64,000 nt of DNA from Oceanobacter sp045430275 (lineage in GTDB: Bacteria; Pseudomonadota; Gammaproteobacteria; Pseudomonadales; Oceanobacteraceae): assembly GCA_045430275.1 (NCBI GenBank), contig JAILXU010000012.1, forward strand, positions 65,359 to 129,358, given 5' to 3'. Below are positions 43,939 to 52,933 of the stretch, piece after piece. Position 1 is the first letter of the stretch; every line of letters begins with the position of its first letter. A program made the translations under genes and the position numbers. The notes below the pieces were generated by a model. That model searched no databases. It was not told the origin of the DNA and was given only the letters and a program-made list of their open reading frames with translations.

Positions 43939-44686
43939 CAGGATAAGCCCGCTGCAGGAATTGCATCTCGGCCAACAACAGACCCAGGTGCTCACTGTGT
44001 ACGCCGTTACGACCGCTCAGGTAGAAAGAACGAGCCATCTCTGGTGTGGTCAGAGTGGCTGCCGTCAGCACTTCGCTGACCGTTGCTTTCCACGCTTCTG
44101 CAATCGCTTCTGGCGCAGGAATCACACCGGCTTCTGCCAGGCGCTGTTCCACGTCGTCACCGGCTGTCAGTTCGCAGGTGAAACGCCAGACCTGTTCAAC
44201 GGCTTTTTCCATGCGCTGATGGCTTTCTTCAGTGCCATCGCCCAGACGCTGAACCCACTCGGAAGAGCGACGCAGGTGGTAGGTCACTTCTTTCAGGGCT
44301 TTGGCGGCAATCGCGGCAACACGCTCGTCGCTGGAGTTCACCAGAGCGCTCAGTACGTGGTACTGCCATGCGTCGTAGAAGAACTGCTTCGCCATGGTCA
44401 CTGCGAAGTCACCATTAGGCTGCTCAACCAGCAACAGATTGCGGTAAGCACGCTCTTCACGGCAGAACGCCAGCTTGTCGGCATCGCGACCGTCGTCGAT
44501 CAGCTCAGCCGCGTAATCCAGCCAGTTGCGAGCCTGACCAAACAGGTCAAGGCCCACGTTCATCAACGCCATCTCTTCTTCCAGAGCAGGGGCATGACCG
44601 CACCACTCACACAGACGCTGGCCCTGAACTACGGCGCTGTCGCCAACGCGCAGCAAATATTCAATCAGATCATCGTATTTGGTCAT
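43925..44686 (-). CDS. paaC: Phenylacetyl-CoA epoxidase, structural subunit PaaC
   Basis: 253 residues, all helical, homologous to PaaA but non-catalytic (LCEWCGHAPALEEEMALMNVGLDLFGQARNWL). It forms the PaaA2C2 core with the catalytic subunit. The ATG at 44686 has AGGA about five bases upstream, straddling the paaB stop. Middle gene of paaABCDEZ. Confidence 0.96.
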   Translation of the reverse strand: MTKYDDLIEYLLRVGDSAVVQGQRLCEWCGHAPALEEEMALMNVGLDLFGQARNWLDYAAELIDDGRDADKLAFCREERAYRNLLLVEQPNGDFAVTMAKQFFYDAWQYHVLSALVNSSDERVAAIAAKALKEVTYHLRRSSEWVQRLGDGTEESHQRMEKAVEQVWRFTCELTAGDDVEQRLAEAGVIPAPEAIAEAWKATVSEVLTAATLTTPEMARSFYLSGRNGVHSEHLGLLLAEMQFLQRAYPDATW

Positions 44687-44694
44687 GATCGTCC

Positions 44695-44976
44695 TCACAT
44701 GTGGCCGACTTCAGGCGGCAGCTCGTAAAAGCTGGCGTGGCGATAGATTTTGTCTTCGGATGGGTCGAACAAAGGGTCTTTTTCATCCGGAGAAGATGCT
44801 GTGATGGCAGCGGATGGAACAACCCACAGGCTCACACCTTCGTTACGACGGGTGTACAGCTCACGTGCGTTTTCGATCGCCATAGCAGCGTCTGCCGCGT
44901 GAACGCTACCCACGTGCTTGTGGTTCAGGCCGTGCTTGCTGCGCACGAATACTTCAAACAGTGTCCATTGAGACAT
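44695..44976 (-). CDS. paaB: Phenylacetyl-CoA epoxidase subunit PaaB
   Basis: 93 residues, small alpha/beta protein (WTLFEVFVRSKHGLNHKHVGSVHAADA, ARELYTRRNEGVSLWVVPS, YRHASFYELPPEVGHM). It bridges PaaAC dimers in the epoxidase assembly. Sits between paaA (29 bases upstream) and paaC. Confidence 0.97.
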   Translation of the reverse strand: MSQWTLFEVFVRSKHGLNHKHVGSVHAADAAMAIENARELYTRRNEGVSLWVVPSAAITASSPDEKDPLFDPSEDKIYRHASFYELPPEVGHM

Positions 44977-45005
44977 AATGATTCTCTCCAGTTAACGGGT
45001 CAGTA

Positions 45006-45998
45006 TCAGGCTGCGGCCTGTTGTTTTTTCTTTTTCTCAGCGAAAGCAACCGCGGCTTCACGTACCCAGGCACCGTCTTCAATCGCATTGCGGCGAGTGC
45101 TGACACGCTCCTGGTTACAAGGGCCATTACCCTTGATCACTTCGTAGAATTCTTCCCACTGAATTTCGCCGAAGTCGTAGTGACCACGCTCTTCGTTCCA
45201 TTTCAGATCCGGGTCAGGGGCCGTACAGCCCAGTACTTCCAACTGCGGAATGGTCTGGTCAATAAAGCGCTGGCGCAGTTCGTCATTGGTGTGACGCTTG
45301 ATCTTCCAGGCCATGGATTGAGCGCTGTTCGGAGAATCCGCATCGCTTGGGCCGAACATCATCAGAGAAGGCCACCACAGACGGTTAATCGCGTCCTGAA
45401 CCATTTCTTTCTGAGCGTCGTTGCCTTCCTTCATCATGGTCAGCAGAATTTCGTAACCCTGACGCTGGTGGAAGCTCTCTTCCTTACAGATACGAATCAT
45501 GGAACGAGAGTAAGGGCCGTAAGAAGTACGCTGCAGAACCACCTGGTTCACAATCGCAGCGCCATCAACCAACCAGCCAACTGCGCCCATATCCGCCCAG
45601 TTCAGGGTTGGGTAGTTGAAGATGGAAGAGTACTTGGCACGACCGTTGTGCAGCTTTTCGACTTCTTCATCACGATCAGCGCCCAGAGTTTCCATCGCGC
45701 TGTACAGGTACAAACCGTGACCGGCTTCATCCTGAATCTTGGCCATCAACTGCAGCTTGCGCTTGAAGGTCGGAGCACGAGTTACCCAGTTACCTTCTGG
45801 CAGCATGCCAACAATTTCAGAGTGAGCGTGCTGGGAAATCTGACGAATCAGGGTTTTGCGGTAAGCATCGGGCATCCAGTTTTTCGGCTCGATTTTGATT
45901 TCCGCATCGATCTTTTCCTGGAACGCACGTTCCTCTGGAGACATTTCCTCCAGCGTCTTGACGTGCTTGGCTCCGGTTTCAACCATTTGTGCGTACAT
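45006..45998 (-). CDS. paaA: Phenylacetyl-CoA epoxidase, catalytic subunit PaaA
   Basis: 330 residues of the ferritin-like diiron family. Iron-ligand motifs are DEAGHGLYLYSAMETLG and KEESFHQRQGYE, with another Glu in ISQHAHSEIVG. It converts phenylacetyl-CoA to the 1,2-epoxide using O2. The ATG at 45998 has GGAG eight bases upstream. It starts its own transcription unit: a 190-base gap to paaK contains a -10-like TATCAT overlapping a spaced inverted repeat. Confidence 0.97.
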   Translation of the reverse strand: MYAQMVETGAKHVKTLEEMSPEERAFQEKIDAEIKIEPKNWMPDAYRKTLIRQISQHAHSEIVGMLPEGNWVTRAPTFKRKLQLMAKIQDEAGHGLYLYSAMETLGADRDEEVEKLHNGRAKYSSIFNYPTLNWADMGAVGWLVDGAAIVNQVVLQRTSYGPYSRSMIRICKEESFHQRQGYEILLTMMKEGNDAQKEMVQDAINRLWWPSLMMFGPSDADSPNSAQSMAWKIKRHTNDELRQRFIDQTIPQLEVLGCTAPDPDLKWNEERGHYDFGEIQWEEFYEVIKGNGPCNQERVSTRRNAIEDGAWVREAAVAFAEKKKKQQAAA

Positions 45999-46062
45999 AG
46001 CAAGTCTCCGGTGTCGTTGAGTGACTGCCGTCACAAGGGTTCAGTTATAACGTTTTTCCTAA

Positions 46063-46101
46063 TGATACTAAAAACTCAACAAATGTGCAGTTTTTGTATC
46101 G
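46063..46101. promoter_or_regulatory. Candidate PaaX operator upstream of paaA
   Basis: TGATAC (46063-46068) and GTATC (46096-46100) are separated by 27 bases. The wider arms GATACTAAAAACT and AGTTTTTGTATC pair apart from one extra T. On the minus strand a -10-like TATCAT lies inside the gene-proximal arm, so a bound repressor would block RNA polymerase. Layout resembles the widely spaced boxes of E. coli-type paa promoters. Confidence 0.5.
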
Positions 46102-46188
46102 CTTTTGAGTCGATTGACCCATTTTACGGTCTTGCATACGGCGTTGAGCAGGCCAGAGCGGAAGTCATGACTCCCGCTCTGAAACCCA

Positions 46189-47496
46189 TCAGCCATCCTT
46201 GCGCTTGTCGAAGACACGCTTCGCCTTGCCTTCGGAACGTGGCAGTTCACCCATAGGAACGATGTCCACGCGTGTGCTGATACCCACAACCGACTTGATA
46301 TGGTGTTGCAACTCTTTGATGGCCGGTTCTTGTGGCGCGCTTTGCGCTTCGGCGGTCATCTCAACCTTGACCTGAACTTTATCCAGGTTGCCGTCTTTGG
46401 TGACGATGATTTCGTAGTGTGGAGCCAGCGCCGGGATCTTCAGAATCTGTTCTTCGATCTGGGTCGGAAATACGTTCACACCACGAATGATCATCATGTC
46501 ATCGCTGCGGCCAGTGATTTTGTCGATACGGCGCATGGGGCGTGCAGTACCTGGCAGCAAGCGAGTCAGATCACGAGTACGGTAACGGATGATTGGTAAT
46601 GCTTCTTTAGACAAAGACGTGAACACCAGTTCACCGTATTCACCGTCAGGCAGTACTTCACCAGTGTTTGGATCGATGATTTCAGGGTAGAAATGATCTT
46701 CCCAGATGGTTGGGCCATCTTTGGTCTCGATGCATTCCATCGCCACACCAGGTCCCATCACTTCAGACAGACCGTAAATATCAACCGCATCGATACCCAG
46801 ACGACCTTCGATGTTCTTACGCATCTCGTCAGTCCAGGGCTCGGCACCGAAGATACCCAAACGCAGAGCCAGCTTCTCGGGATCAACGTTCTGACGTTCC
46901 ATCTCGTCAATCAGGTTCAGCATGTAGGACGGCGTCACCATGATGATGTCGGGATCAAAGTCCTGAATCAGCTGTACCTGCTTCTCGGTCTGACCGCCAG
47001 ACATTGGAATCACGGTACAACCCAGACGCTCGGCACCGTAGTGTGCGCCCATGCCGCCAGTGAACAGGCCATAGCCGTAGGAGATGTGTACCTTGTCGCC
47101 GGAGTGACCGCCTGCAGCGCGGATAGAGCGCGCAACCACGTCTGCCCAGACATCAATATCGTGCTGGGTGTAGCCCACAACGGTTGGCTTGCCGGTCGTG
47201 CCGGAAGACGCGTGTACACGCACCACTTCGTTCATTGGTACGGCGAACGAGTCGAATGGGTAAGCGTCGCGCAGGTACGCTTTGGTGGTGAACGGGAAGT
47301 GCTTCAGGTCTTCCAGTGTGCGCAGTTCAAATGGGTGAACCCCTTTGTCATCGCACATCTTTTTGTAAGACGGTACGTTGTTGTACGCGTGCGCGATGCT
47401 CCACTGCATGCGTTTCAACTGCAAGGCACGCAGCTCGTCAATGCTTGCGGTTTCAATCGGGTCCAGCGCGCTGCGCAGAATACGTTCGTTATGCAT
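46189..47496 (-). CDS. paaK: Phenylacetate-CoA ligase PaaK
   Basis: 435 residues of the adenylate-forming family. The ATP motif is HASSGTTGKPTVVGY, followed by YGLSEVMGPGVAME and the C-terminal RSDDMMIIRGVNVFPTQIEEQIL. It activates phenylacetate with ATP and CoA, the entry step of the pathway. The ATG at 47496 has AGGA eight bases upstream. It is the last gene of paaFGHIJK, and a 190-base gap separates it from paaA. Confidence 0.97.
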   Translation of the reverse strand: MHNERILRSALDPIETASIDELRALQLKRMQWSIAHAYNNVPSYKKMCDDKGVHPFELRTLEDLKHFPFTTKAYLRDAYPFDSFAVPMNEVVRVHASSGTTGKPTVVGYTQHDIDVWADVVARSIRAAGGHSGDKVHISYGYGLFTGGMGAHYGAERLGCTVIPMSGGQTEKQVQLIQDFDPDIIMVTPSYMLNLIDEMERQNVDPEKLALRLGIFGAEPWTDEMRKNIEGRLGIDAVDIYGLSEVMGPGVAMECIETKDGPTIWEDHFYPEIIDPNTGEVLPDGEYGELVFTSLSKEALPIIRYRTRDLTRLLPGTARPMRRIDKITGRSDDMMIIRGVNVFPTQIEEQILKIPALAPHYEIIVTKDGNLDKVQVKVEMTAEAQSAPQEPAIKELQHHIKSVVGISTRVDIVPMGELPRSEGKAKRVFDKRKDG

Positions 47497-47603
47497 CGTT
47501 AGTGTCCTGTCCGAGTCTTTTGTTATGTCAGAACCGGCTACCGGCATAGGTAGCCAGAACGCCGGGCTGGGCTGATTTCAACCTGGCCCCGGCTGGCGTG
47601 CCT

Positions 47604-48812
47604 TCAAACACGCTCGATGATGATCGCAATGCCCTGGCCGACACCAATACACATGGTGCAAAGAGCATAACGGCCACCGGTACGATGCAACTGGTACATC
47701 GCCGTCGTGACCAGACGTGCGCCGGAGGCACCCAGAGGGTGACCCAGAGAAATCGCACCGCCGTTCGGGTTTACGTGTGCCGCATCATCTGGCAAACCCA
47801 GATCACGCATCACGGCCAATCCTTGCGAAGCAAAGGCTTCGTTCAGCTCGATCACATCCATCTGATCCAGTGTCAGACCGGCCTTTTTCAGTACTTTTTT
47901 GGACGCTGGAGCCGGGCCAAAGCCCATGATGCGAGGTTCCAGACCTGCCGTTGCCATGGCCACCACACGGGCTTTTGGCGTCAGGCCGTTTTTCTCAGCC
48001 GCTTCTTTCGAGGCAATCAGCAGCGCACAGGCACCGTCGTTTACACCGGATGCGTTACCCGCTGTCACGGAGCCGCCTTCACGGAACGGCGCACGCAGTT
48101 TGCCCAGTGCTTCCAGCGTGGTGGAGGCACGAGGATGTTCATCCGTGTCCACAACCAGGTCATCACCCTTGCGCTGTGGAATCACTACCGGACAGATTTC
48201 TTCATTGAAGAGACCGGTTTCCATCGCAGCAGCGGTCTTCTGCTGGCTGCGGAAGGCAAACAAATCCTGATCTTCGCGGGAGATATTGAAGTCTTCAGCC
48301 ACGTTTTCAGCCGTCTCAGGCATGGAATCCACGCCGTATGCCGCTTTCATCTTCTTGTTGATGAAGCGCCAGCCGATGGTGGTGTCATACATGCCGTTCG
48401 GGTTACGGCTAAAGGCAGTTTCAGCCTTGCCCATCACAAACGGCGCACGAGACATCGACTCACAGCCACCTGCGATCATCAGGTCGGTTTCACCGGCCTT
48501 GATAGAGCGTGCCGCCATGCCGATGGCATCCATACCGGAACCGCAAAGGCGGTTGATGGTGGTGCCCGGAACGTCTGTTGGCAGTCCTGCCAACAAGGCA
48601 GACATGCGCGCCACATTACGGTTGTCTTCACCGGCCTGGTTGGCATTGCCGTAAAAGATGTCATCCACAGACGTCCAATCGACGTCCGGATTGCGTTCCA
48701 TCAGTGCTTTCAGTGGCACCGCGCCCAGATCATCGGCACGCACGGAGGACAAACCACCGCCATAACGGCCAAATGGGGTACGAATCGCATCGCAAATATA
48801 GGCATCGGTCAT
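47604..48812 (-). CDS. paaJ: 3-oxoadipyl-CoA / 3-oxo-5,6-dehydrosuberyl-CoA thiolase PaaJ
   Basis: 402 residues. The acylated Cys is in NRLCGSGMDAI, the His region is NGGAISLGHPLGASGARL, and the second Cys is in CTMCIGVGQG. It does the two thiolytic steps of the pathway, yielding acetyl-CoA and succinyl-CoA. The related PcaF of the protocatechuate pathway is the only other candidate; the paa context decides. Start overlaps the paaI stop as ATGA. Confidence 0.96.
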   Translation of the reverse strand: MTDAYICDAIRTPFGRYGGGLSSVRADDLGAVPLKALMERNPDVDWTSVDDIFYGNANQAGEDNRNVARMSALLAGLPTDVPGTTINRLCGSGMDAIGMAARSIKAGETDLMIAGGCESMSRAPFVMGKAETAFSRNPNGMYDTTIGWRFINKKMKAAYGVDSMPETAENVAEDFNISREDQDLFAFRSQQKTAAAMETGLFNEEICPVVIPQRKGDDLVVDTDEHPRASTTLEALGKLRAPFREGGSVTAGNASGVNDGACALLIASKEAAEKNGLTPKARVVAMATAGLEPRIMGFGPAPASKKVLKKAGLTLDQMDVIELNEAFASQGLAVMRDLGLPDDAAHVNPNGGAISLGHPLGASGARLVTTAMYQLHRTGGRYALCTMCIGVGQGIAIIIERV

Positions 48813-49294
48813 TCTGATTCTCCTGCGTTAGCATCCTGAGCCGTTTCAGCCGACTCAAGTATCTGGCCACGAACCCGATAGGACTTGCCATGGAACATGG
48901 CGATCAGGCGGCCTTCCTGGTTGTGGATATCAACATCGTAATTGCCGGTACGACCACTGCGGCTGCGCTCGGTCGCGGTTGCCGTCAGTACATCGCCCAG
49001 AAATGCCGGAGCGACGTAATCAATGGTGCAACCAATGGCAACGGTTGGTTCGTTATAGGTGTTGCAGGCAAACGCGAACGCCGAGTCTGCCAACGCAAAC
49101 ATAAAACCGCCATGGCAGGTCTTGTGACCCTGAACCATGTCATCGCGTACCGTCATGCTGACAAGCGACTTGCCCGGCGCAACGGATTCCAGCGTCATGC
49201 CCGCCTGCTGGCTGGCGTTGTCGCGGCTGTACAGCGCGTTGGCACAGGCTTCGGCCAACTGCTGCGGCGTCATGCTGTCAAGATCATGACTCAT
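48809..49294 (-). CDS. paaI: Hydroxyphenylacetyl-CoA thioesterase PaaI
   Basis: 161 residues with a hotdog fold (TCHGGFMFALADSAFAFACNTY, CTIDYVAPAFLGDVLTATATE). It releases CoA from dead-end intermediates such as hydroxyphenylacetyl-CoA. The start at 49294 gives an eleven-base overlap with paaH; upstream in-frame codons lie inside paaH and are rejected. Confidence 0.95.
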   Translation of the reverse strand: MSHDLDSMTPQQLAEACANALYSRDNASQQAGMTLESVAPGKSLVSMTVRDDMVQGHKTCHGGFMFALADSAFAFACNTYNEPTVAIGCTIDYVAPAFLGDVLTATATERSRSGRTGNYDVDIHNQEGRLIAMFHGKSYRVRGQILESAETAQDANAGESE

Positions 49295-50837
49295 AGAACG
49301 ACTTCCCTTGAGCCGACAGGCGACGCAACAACAGGGATGGGCGATAACGATCTTCACCGTAGGTGGCTTGCAGATTGGCCAGCACCGCTTCAATACGGGC
49401 AACACCCACCTGATCAGCCCAGGCCAACGGCCCGCGTGGGTAATTCACACCGGCACACATGGCCAGATCGACACCGGCAACATCACCGACATCGTGCAGT
49501 ACTGCATCGGCACCTTCGTTGGCCAACATGGCTACGGTACGCATCAGCGCCAAGCCAGGCACATCAGCCAGAGGCGTGGCCGTGATACCCGCCGCCGCCA
49601 ACAGATCAACCACTTGCTGAACCGCTGCGTCGGAGGTGTTGTGCGCCCAACTGATCGCCAGACGAGAAGCCTTGTTGTAATCCAGCGCCAGATCGATCAG
49701 CACCAGATTTTCAATGCCATCTTCCACAGCGCGCTGACAGGCCATGCGACCATCGGTCAGGGCAATCGTGGCATCGGCGGTACGGAACATGCCGTCCAGA
49801 CCCGCCAGATCTGCTTCTGCTGCAACCTTGTTCAGGGTTACACCACTGGCCACAAAGCGCTCTTGCAGGGACATCAACGGCCCGGAAGAACCGACAATGC
49901 TGCACTGTTTCAGAGGCGATTCGCTGCTGAGTGCCGCCGCTTGAGGACGCTCGGCACCCTCGCTGTAGTCGTAGAAACCATGGCCAGTCTTGCGACCCAG
50001 ACGACCGGCATCCACCAGCTCTTTCTGAATCAACGATGGCTGGAAACGGAAATCACCGTAGTAAGCATCGAACACAGAGCAAGTCACGGCGTAGTTCACA
50101 TCGTGGCCAATCAGATCCGTCAGCTCGAACGCGCCCATGCGGAAACCACCGGCATCGCGCATCAGCGCATCCAGCGTGGCGCAGTCGGCGGCCTGTTCCT
50201 GCAGCAGACGCAGGCTTTCAGCGTAGAACGGACGCGCCACACGGTTAACGATAAAGCCCGGTGTTGAGCGGGTATAAACCGGCTTCTTGCCCCAGGCCAG
50301 CGAGGTCTCGTACACGGTTTCGGCTACGGCAGGATCGGTCGCCAGACCGGAAACCACTTCCACCAGCTTCATGATCGGAGCCGGATTAAAGAAGTGCATG
50401 CCGACAATGCGGCTCGGATTCTTGCGACCTGCCGCGAGGCTGGTGATCGACAGAGACGAGGTGTTGCTGGCCAGAATGCAGTCGTCGGAGCACAAGGCTT
50501 CCAGAGACTCCAGCACGCTGCGCTTCACATTCAGGTTTTCAACGATGGCTTCCACCACCAGCTTGGCATCGGCCAGCGCGTCGATGTTGTCCACCGGCGT
50601 CATGCGGGACAATACGCCTTCGCGCTGTTCAGCGGTGAACTTGCCACGAGCGACCAGCTTTTCCAATTGGGCACCGATCTTGTCGATAGCCTCAGCCGAC
50701 GCACCTTCACGGTTATCGTACAACTTGACTGGATGACCGGCCTGAGCCGCCACCTGGGCAATACCAGCGCCCATGGCACCAGCACCAATAACGGCAACCA
50801 GTGCATCGGTGCTCAACGCTTTTGTGTGTGCAGGCAT
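49284..50837 (-). CDS. paaH: 3-hydroxyacyl-CoA dehydrogenase PaaH
   Basis: 517 residues. The NAD-binding Rossmann motif is VIGAGAMGAGIAQVAAQAG, with the catalytic region HFFNPAPIMKLVEVVSG. Two C-terminal dehydrogenase domains follow, a length typical of PaaH. It oxidises 3-hydroxyadipyl-CoA to 3-oxoadipyl-CoA. It starts three bases after the paaG stop. Confidence 0.96.
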   Translation of the reverse strand: MPAHTKALSTDALVAVIGAGAMGAGIAQVAAQAGHPVKLYDNREGASAEAIDKIGAQLEKLVARGKFTAEQREGVLSRMTPVDNIDALADAKLVVEAIVENLNVKRSVLESLEALCSDDCILASNTSSLSITSLAAGRKNPSRIVGMHFFNPAPIMKLVEVVSGLATDPAVAETVYETSLAWGKKPVYTRSTPGFIVNRVARPFYAESLRLLQEQAADCATLDALMRDAGGFRMGAFELTDLIGHDVNYAVTCSVFDAYYGDFRFQPSLIQKELVDAGRLGRKTGHGFYDYSEGAERPQAAALSSESPLKQCSIVGSSGPLMSLQERFVASGVTLNKVAAEADLAGLDGMFRTADATIALTDGRMACQRAVEDGIENLVLIDLALDYNKASRLAISWAHNTSDAAVQQVVDLLAAAGITATPLADVPGLALMRTVAMLANEGADAVLHDVGDVAGVDLAMCAGVNYPRGPLAWADQVGVARIEAVLANLQATYGEDRYRPSLLLRRLSAQGKSFYES

Positions 50838-50840
50838 GTC

Positions 50841-51638
50841 TTAGCGTCCCTTGAATTCAGGGTTACGTTTTTCCATAAAGGCTTTGACGCCTTCACGGTA
50901 ATCTTCGGTACGGCCAGCCAGACGCTGCAGATCACGCTCCAGCGTCATTTGCTCATCGAAGCTGTTGCTGACACTGCTGTTCAGCGCGCGCTTGATCAAA
51001 GCCAGACCCTGAGTCGGCTGGGTCGCCAGTTGCTTCGCCAGCGTCAGAGCTTCTTCACGCAGAGACTCATCATCGACCGCACGGTAGATCATGCCCCATT
51101 CTTCCGCCTGCTCTGCCTTGATGGGCGTACCCAGCAGGGCCAGTTGCTTGGCGCGAGCCATACCGATCAAGCGAGGCAGGAACCAGGTGCCACCGGAATC
51201 CGGTACCAGACCGATTTTGCAGAACGCCTGAATGAACTTGGCTGAGCGGGCTGCCAGCACCAGATCACACGCCAGAGGAATGTTGGCACCGGCACCGGCT
51301 GCAACACCATTAACCGCACAGATCACCGGCATCGGCAGATCTTGCAGGGTTTTGATCAGCGGGTTGTAGAAACGCTCGATGGACAAACCCAGATCCGGGG
51401 CGTCAGCATTCGGATCTACGTTGCGGTCGGACAAGTCCTGACCGGCACAGAAACCACGACCTTCCGCCGTCAGCAGCAAGGCACGGACTTCCGGGTTCTT
51501 GGCAGTAGCTTTCAGCGCCTGCTTCACTTCAAGATGCATGGCTTCGTTGAAGCTGTTCAGGGCTTTGGGACGGTTCAGACTGAGGATGGCAACGCCTTCC
51601 TCAACGGAATACAGAATATGCTCGAAGTTCATGGGCAT
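50841..51638 (-). CDS. paaG: 1,2-epoxyphenylacetyl-CoA isomerase PaaG
   Basis: 265 residues of the crotonase fold. Substrate pocket segments are GRGFCAGQDLSDRN and the oxyanion/catalytic region GLVPDSGGTWFLPRLIG, whose Asp is typical for PaaG isomerases. It converts the ring epoxide to oxepin-CoA. AGGAG lies five bases before the ATG at 51638. Second gene of paaFGHIJK. Confidence 0.95.
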   Translation of the reverse strand: MPMNFEHILYSVEEGVAILSLNRPKALNSFNEAMHLEVKQALKATAKNPEVRALLLTAEGRGFCAGQDLSDRNVDPNADAPDLGLSIERFYNPLIKTLQDLPMPVICAVNGVAAGAGANIPLACDLVLAARSAKFIQAFCKIGLVPDSGGTWFLPRLIGMARAKQLALLGTPIKAEQAEEWGMIYRAVDDESLREEALTLAKQLATQPTQGLALIKRALNSSVSNSFDEQMTLERDLQRLAGRTEDYREGVKAFMEKRNPEFKGR

Positions 51639-51671
51639 ATTGCTCCTGGATAACGGAATGGGCTGCCAGCA

Positions 51672-52457
51672 CTACTGGCCATTAAATTCGGGTTTGCGCT
51701 TTTCCTGAAAGGCAGCAATGCCTTCATTGCGGTCGGCAGTTCCAGCCAGCACGGTAAACGCATGGCGTTCAAAGCGCAGGCCGGAAGCCAGATCGGTATC
51801 CATACCTTTCAATACAGATTCCTTGGCCAGACGAACCGCTAACGGGGCTTTGCGGGCAATACTGGCCGCAACGGCCATAGCACGTTCAACGGTAAACTCG
51901 GGCTGGGTGACTTCACTGATCAGGCCCGACTGCTGCGCCTGACGAGCCGTGATGGCATCACCGGTCAACACCATCTGCATCGCCATGGATTTGCCTACAG
52001 CACGCAACAGGCGCTGCGTGCCACCAGCTCCGGGCATGATGCCCAGGTTGATTTCCGGCTGACCAAAACGGGCGTCCTCACCAGCAATCAGGATGTCGGC
52101 ATGCATCGCCAGTTCACAACCACCGCCAAGACAGAAACCGTTAACGGCTGCAATCAAAGGCTTGGGAAAACGGGTAATGCGCTGCCAGTGTTGCTGGCGT
52201 GGATCGTTCAGAATACCGACCAGATCGCGTTCGGCCATTTCCTTGATGTCAGCACCGGCGGCAAACGCACGGCGGCTGCCGGTCAGTACCACGGCACGAA
52301 CCTCATCGGAGGCTTCGGCAGCATCCAGTACGGCGGAGAGTTCACCCAACAATTGGGTATTGAGCGCATTCAGCGCTTCGGGACGATTGAGCGTAATACG
52401 CTGAACGCCATTGCTGGGCGCGCCAACAATCAGCGTTTGCATGGAAGTATCAGACAT
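51672..52457 (-). CDS. paaF: 2,3-dehydroadipyl-CoA hydratase PaaF
   Basis: 261 residues of the crotonase fold, with RRAFAAGADIKEMAERDLV, the catalytic Glu region FGQPEINLGIMPGAGGTQRL and a C-terminal helix ending EKRKPEF. It hydrates 2,3-dehydroadipyl-CoA. First gene of the paaFGHIJK block, so its promoter lies in the 476-base spacer shared with divergent paaN. Confidence 0.95.
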   Translation of the reverse strand: MSDTSMQTLIVGAPSNGVQRITLNRPEALNALNTQLLGELSAVLDAAEASDEVRAVVLTGSRRAFAAGADIKEMAERDLVGILNDPRQQHWQRITRFPKPLIAAVNGFCLGGGCELAMHADILIAGEDARFGQPEINLGIMPGAGGTQRLLRAVGKSMAMQMVLTGDAITARQAQQSGLISEVTQPEFTVERAMAVAASIARKAPLAVRLAKESVLKGMDTDLASGLRFERHAFTVLAGTADRNEGIAAFQEKRKPEFNGQ

Positions 52458-52933
52458 GGTTGCACCCTGCTTTTCAGTTCATTATCTCTGCTGATATACA
52501 GCCGAACAAACACCCTCTTGGCGGGGCTTTTGTGCATTCTCAAGTCCGTTACCAGCGCTCTGCCTGATGAATCCTGATACCGCAGAACTGCGTACGAACC
52601 CGTGATGCACGTTGTTTTTTCTCAAGTGCGCTTAGATTAACGCCAAAAAGAGACACAAAACAACCTTGAAAAACTTAAAATATGTATCAAGTTGAGTCTG
52701 ATCAAACCGATATCGTCCAGTCTTGATGCCCTCTCAACCTTGACCCACACCCTGTTTCTGTTTGTTTTTCCTTGATTTTTTCGGTGACAAGCGCGCTTTT
52801 GCGCCCCCTTCACATCAGGCTTGACCGCTATATTCCTGTAGAGGCATTTTATTTTCAGCGACCCCTCTTTATGATTTGATACAGAAAACAAAATCAAACA
52901 TTCAAAAAGTGTATCTTTGCAGGGGTTACGAGA
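52458..52933. other. Divergent control region paaF/paaN
   Basis: 476 bases without a credible gene; frames read here on the minus strand are long only by chance. It holds spaced GATAC/GTATC boxes: a good pair at 52877-52916 next to paaN and a weaker one (AGACAC to GTATCA, 27 bases apart) at 52651-52689 toward paaF. AT-rich blocks near 52640-52700 suit promoters. Confidence 0.6.
52877..52916. promoter_or_regulatory. Candidate PaaX operator upstream of paaN
   Basis: TGATAC (52877-52882) and GTATC (52911-52915) are 28 bases apart, close to the 27 seen before paaA. The gene-proximal box ends 18 bases before the paaN ATG, overlapping the expected 5' end of the transcript. Same caveats as for the paaA site. 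Confidence 0.45.
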
